Assembly (NCBI GenBank): GCA_902806565.1
Contig: CADCXA010000015.1
Location: 124,001-188,000, forward strand
Length of the DNA: 64,000 bases
Reading direction: 5' to 3'
Source: Hypoxylon rubiginosum
Taxonomy: Eukaryota; Ascomycota; Sordariomycetes; Xylariales; Hypoxylaceae
The position numbers were made by a program, and so were the translations under genes. Shown here one piece after another: positions 61,137-64,000 of this stretch (position 1 is the stretch's first letter; each line of letters starts with the position of its first letter). Under the pieces are notes generated by a model. It was given only the letters and a program-made list of their open reading frames with translations, ran no database searches and was not told where the DNA came from.

Positions 61137-64000
61137 CTTTGCAATTCGAGGTCCGAGGTATTGTTTGCCAATAGAGAATGGTTGGAAGAGTAATACACCC
61201 TAGGTGATTGATGCTCTTTAACTGCCACTGCTCAGCCTCCCCTAGGCGCAGCCTTCTCTCGTTCGTTATAATAGTATTGAAGTGAACTGTCAAAATACTC
61301 GTTTGCGAATCGTATGGATGTGTCGCACGACAAGAATTGAAGTCCTAAGACACGTCGAAAAGTTATCGCAGGGGTAGTGAGTCGCGGGTCTATAGCTGGT
61401 ACCTGAGCGTTTCGGCTCAGTAATGATCGACGGTTTCGGCAGGCCAGTGTATGCGGAAACACAACGGGTTGGGGCTCGGGATTGGCTGAAGATGCGTTGC
61501 CGAGACGAGCTGCAGGCACGAATTCTCAAAGATAGTGAGGCACCTGCTGACGGCGCATGCAACAGTAGAGATTAGAACCACTTAGAAGGTCAGTGTATTC
61601 GTGTTATCTCTGAGTGTCGAGGCGTAGAGTTGTCTTCGGATAGTCGCAATGCTAGAGAAAGGTGGCGCTACAGCATCGCATGAAGGAGTGAATTTGCTGC
61701 CGTCATGAATTGGAAAATAATGTTTCGCCAATGACAAGCGACAGGCTTATTGCTTGTAACGTCCCATGGGGTACCAAGTCGGCGTCGGGCTGGGCAATAA
61801 AGTATGGCTGGAGGGTGTGGTGAAAGAGAATGGACGTGGAACAAGCGAAACCTTGACCAACGATCCAAGAATGATGCGAATAGAGTACCTAGGTAGGTTT
61901 GTGAAAGTGGTGAAAGGAACGCACAGAGGTCGGAGGGTAAAGGTGTTGTCTCGCAATACTGAAGACCGACGCCTATTATTATTACTATGTCTGCTCTGCA
62001 GAAGAAAATACGAAGGAAACGAATAAGAGAAGACGAGATGTTTAGGTGGGAAAAGGTGAAGTTGTTCAATCGGCGTGTCGGCAGGTCGGGAACAATGGGA
62101 CTTGGGGGACTTTGGGACTTCGAGGATCCTAATAATAATAATAATGGGAGTTGGGAGTGCGACAGCGTCGTAGCTGCCCCTCCTTACGCCAAATAGCAGG
62201 ATAAGGTAGCAGGGTTAATAGGTGCTAGGTGGGTCGATTAAGCCTTAAGCTTAGGTACCCGAGTCCGCCCCGGATCAGTACATAGACGCCAGTAGGTAGG
62301 ATATAAGCAGGTACAACTACATATGTAGGTACCTAAGAAATGTGCCCGTCGCATTAATTTAGTAGGTGGAGCTACTACGCTACCGAACCACAACTTGTAC
62401 AACTACATCATTTTGGTGAGGTAACCAGAACTGCCAGAGTTTGCCAGACAGCCAGAACCCTGGAGGCCTGAGAATGAACTGTCTTACAATCCAGTCACCT
62501 GTACATTTCTCACCACTACTCTACCAGTCTACCTACATCTCTCTCGATAGGAAGCAATGTACGTGCAGCATCTGGTGATAAATGTCTAACTTGGAGTCGG
62601 CATTACTATCGTCAGCCACCTTCATTCTCGTCTTGTCAGAGTTCGTCCGAGATAAAAGGTAAAACAGGAACGGGTACCACAACAGCTCAGCGCTTGTGCC
62701 TTGTGTGTCTTGTGCACGCACACGTGCAGGTAACAAACACTCCTCTATCGTGTCCATGTAATGTCGCGGTAAAGCCAGTTCAAAAAAGCCAGTTCAAAAC
62801 CTTAGCCGGAGAGTTTGTATAGTAAGTTCGAAATGTATGTATATATGTTGACAACTCAGATTCAGAAAACAGATTCGTGGCATTCCTACTACTTCGTACT
62901 CAACACACTTAGCACACGCCTGGCTCCGTCATAGCGAAGCGGAGGGCATTGGTATCAAAATCAACTAGGGCTGAAGGTCGTCGTAGCACTTGATTTGGCG
63001 CACCAACCCCTTCGGGTGCCTCGCAGAAATTAAAGCCAGCCTCATCCGCCCCTTGTTAGCATGAATCGATATGGCCACTCGCAATGCCGGTACCCAAGGA
63101 GCCGGGCGACGCTATTCCACTGTTCAACCACCCTAATAGGGACAAGGGCATCATGATATGCGAAAATAGAAGACTGCTTTAAGGGATACTTCTGAGCTTG
63201 AGCTCGAATAGTATCGCTCAGTCAAGTCTTGGGTTTGTGGTAAAGAAACCTGCCCTTACATATGTACCTAGGCAGGTATATGTATCCAATCATTTCGATG
63301 ATTTCAGCTGTTCCAGTTGTCTTGTTGCAACCCTTCTACACTCCTAGCACACGTCAAGGCATGGCAAGGTAGCGAACGGGAAGACCCGACCCGGGAAACA
63401 GATTGGAATGGACAAGTGACAGAACAGTCGAGTAGCAAGAAGCCGACCAGTGCAGAAACGCAAGAGGCTGCAAGACAATGCGTTCTTTACCATTCATTAA
63501 ACGCACGTTTTTCTGCAAATCATCCGGGCCAATGCCTGATGGACTCCTTGATAAGACTCCTGTTTCACCTATTCTAAGTAGTATCACAAGCAGACAAGCA
63601 CAACAGAGAGCCACTTGTAGGTTTGTTACCTATGGGCCACTGGGGGGCACAGACAGAGGCGCTAAAAGATGAACCAAAGTGTTGGGAAATAAGAAAGTTG
63701 GGGGGCCGCACTCTAACAGCTTAGGCTTTATATTAGTTGATTTTGTAACAGACACCGATTGTTACAGATGCTTTGGTGCTTTTGGATATTTGAATACTGA
63801 TTGCTATTTTACCATCACTTGATCATAGAAATGAAATAAGACTGCCTAGGTATCTTCCATGACAACCAAGTTACATATTCGCATATGTCACTCTTGATGA
63901 TGTTGATAATATTCAGTTTCACGTATTTTACTGGACATCAGATGAAACAGACCCCAAATCCTTCATCCAATTAAGACAGTGACCCGTCTGCCCGTCTGTG
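61137..64000. other. intergenic to window end, 2.9 kb
   Basis: Promoter and leader of CHS4 followed by DNA without a recognisable gene. A TACCTAGGTA palindrome lies at 61886-61895 and AAT repeats at about 62130-62142. The frames of 86-133 codons here are mutually overlapping and unsupported. Confidence 0.55.

Noticed and set aside
61668..62069. 133-codon minus-strand frame upstream of CHS4
   Set aside because: Overlaps other frames in the promoter/leader region; low-complexity hydrophobic segments and no domain.

Overview
The window looks like nuclear DNA of a filamentous ascomycete (Pezizomycotina, probably Sordariomycetes). Genes are split by short GT-AG introns of about 50-190 nt with CTAAC/CTAAT-like branch sites. 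Products include Pezizomycotina-type families: a LaeA-like methyltransferase, DUF6594, Fmp46 and Chs4/Skt5. The single tRNA has a Pol III T-run terminator. I see no rRNA, CRISPR array, intact transposon or secondary-metabolite backbone enzyme. Twenty-two protein genes and one tRNA are supported. Most exon joins were set by matching reading phase across splice sites and, where possible, by continuity of a known family.

Layout, left to right. 0-10 kb: a secreted S41-family serine peptidase (+), a LaeA/UMTA-like SAM methyltransferase (+) and nicotinate-nucleotide pyrophosphorylase (-). 10.9-13.7 kb: two unrecognised small genes (-). 13.7-17.7 kb: about 4 kb without a recognisable gene. 17.7-28.8 kb: an MFS transporter, a copper amine oxidase and a DUR3-type urea transporter, all on the minus strand. 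30-33 kb: tRNA-Val(AAC), a 100-residue unknown protein and a DUF6594 membrane protein. 33.8-36.6 kb: a LigB-type extradiol dioxygenase diverging from acyl-protein thioesterase 1. 37.6-42.6 kb: an Ivy1-like BAR protein, then nucleoporin Nup53 diverging from mitochondrial Fmp46. 43.9-48.9 kb: a 1594-residue low-complexity RRM protein. 49.5-51 kb: complex I subunit B8 diverging from a mitochondrial pyruvate carrier subunit. 52.5-56.7 kb: a tandem pair of paralogous metzincin-type zinc proteases with no secretion signal. 58.1-61.1 kb: the chitin synthase regulator Chs4/Skt5, ending in a CaaX box. The last 3 kb shows no gene.

The genes are mostly independent housekeeping or metabolic loci. Three functional links can be read. 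The urea transporter and the amine oxidase both serve nitrogen acquisition. The pyruvate carrier and complex I B8 share a 378-bp divergent promoter. The two metzincins form a local gene family with the same unusual gene structure, including a 7-nt first coding exon; this pair is the best candidate for something undescribed. A 10-bp palindrome, TACCTAGGTA, recurs in intergenic DNA far more often than chance would predict.
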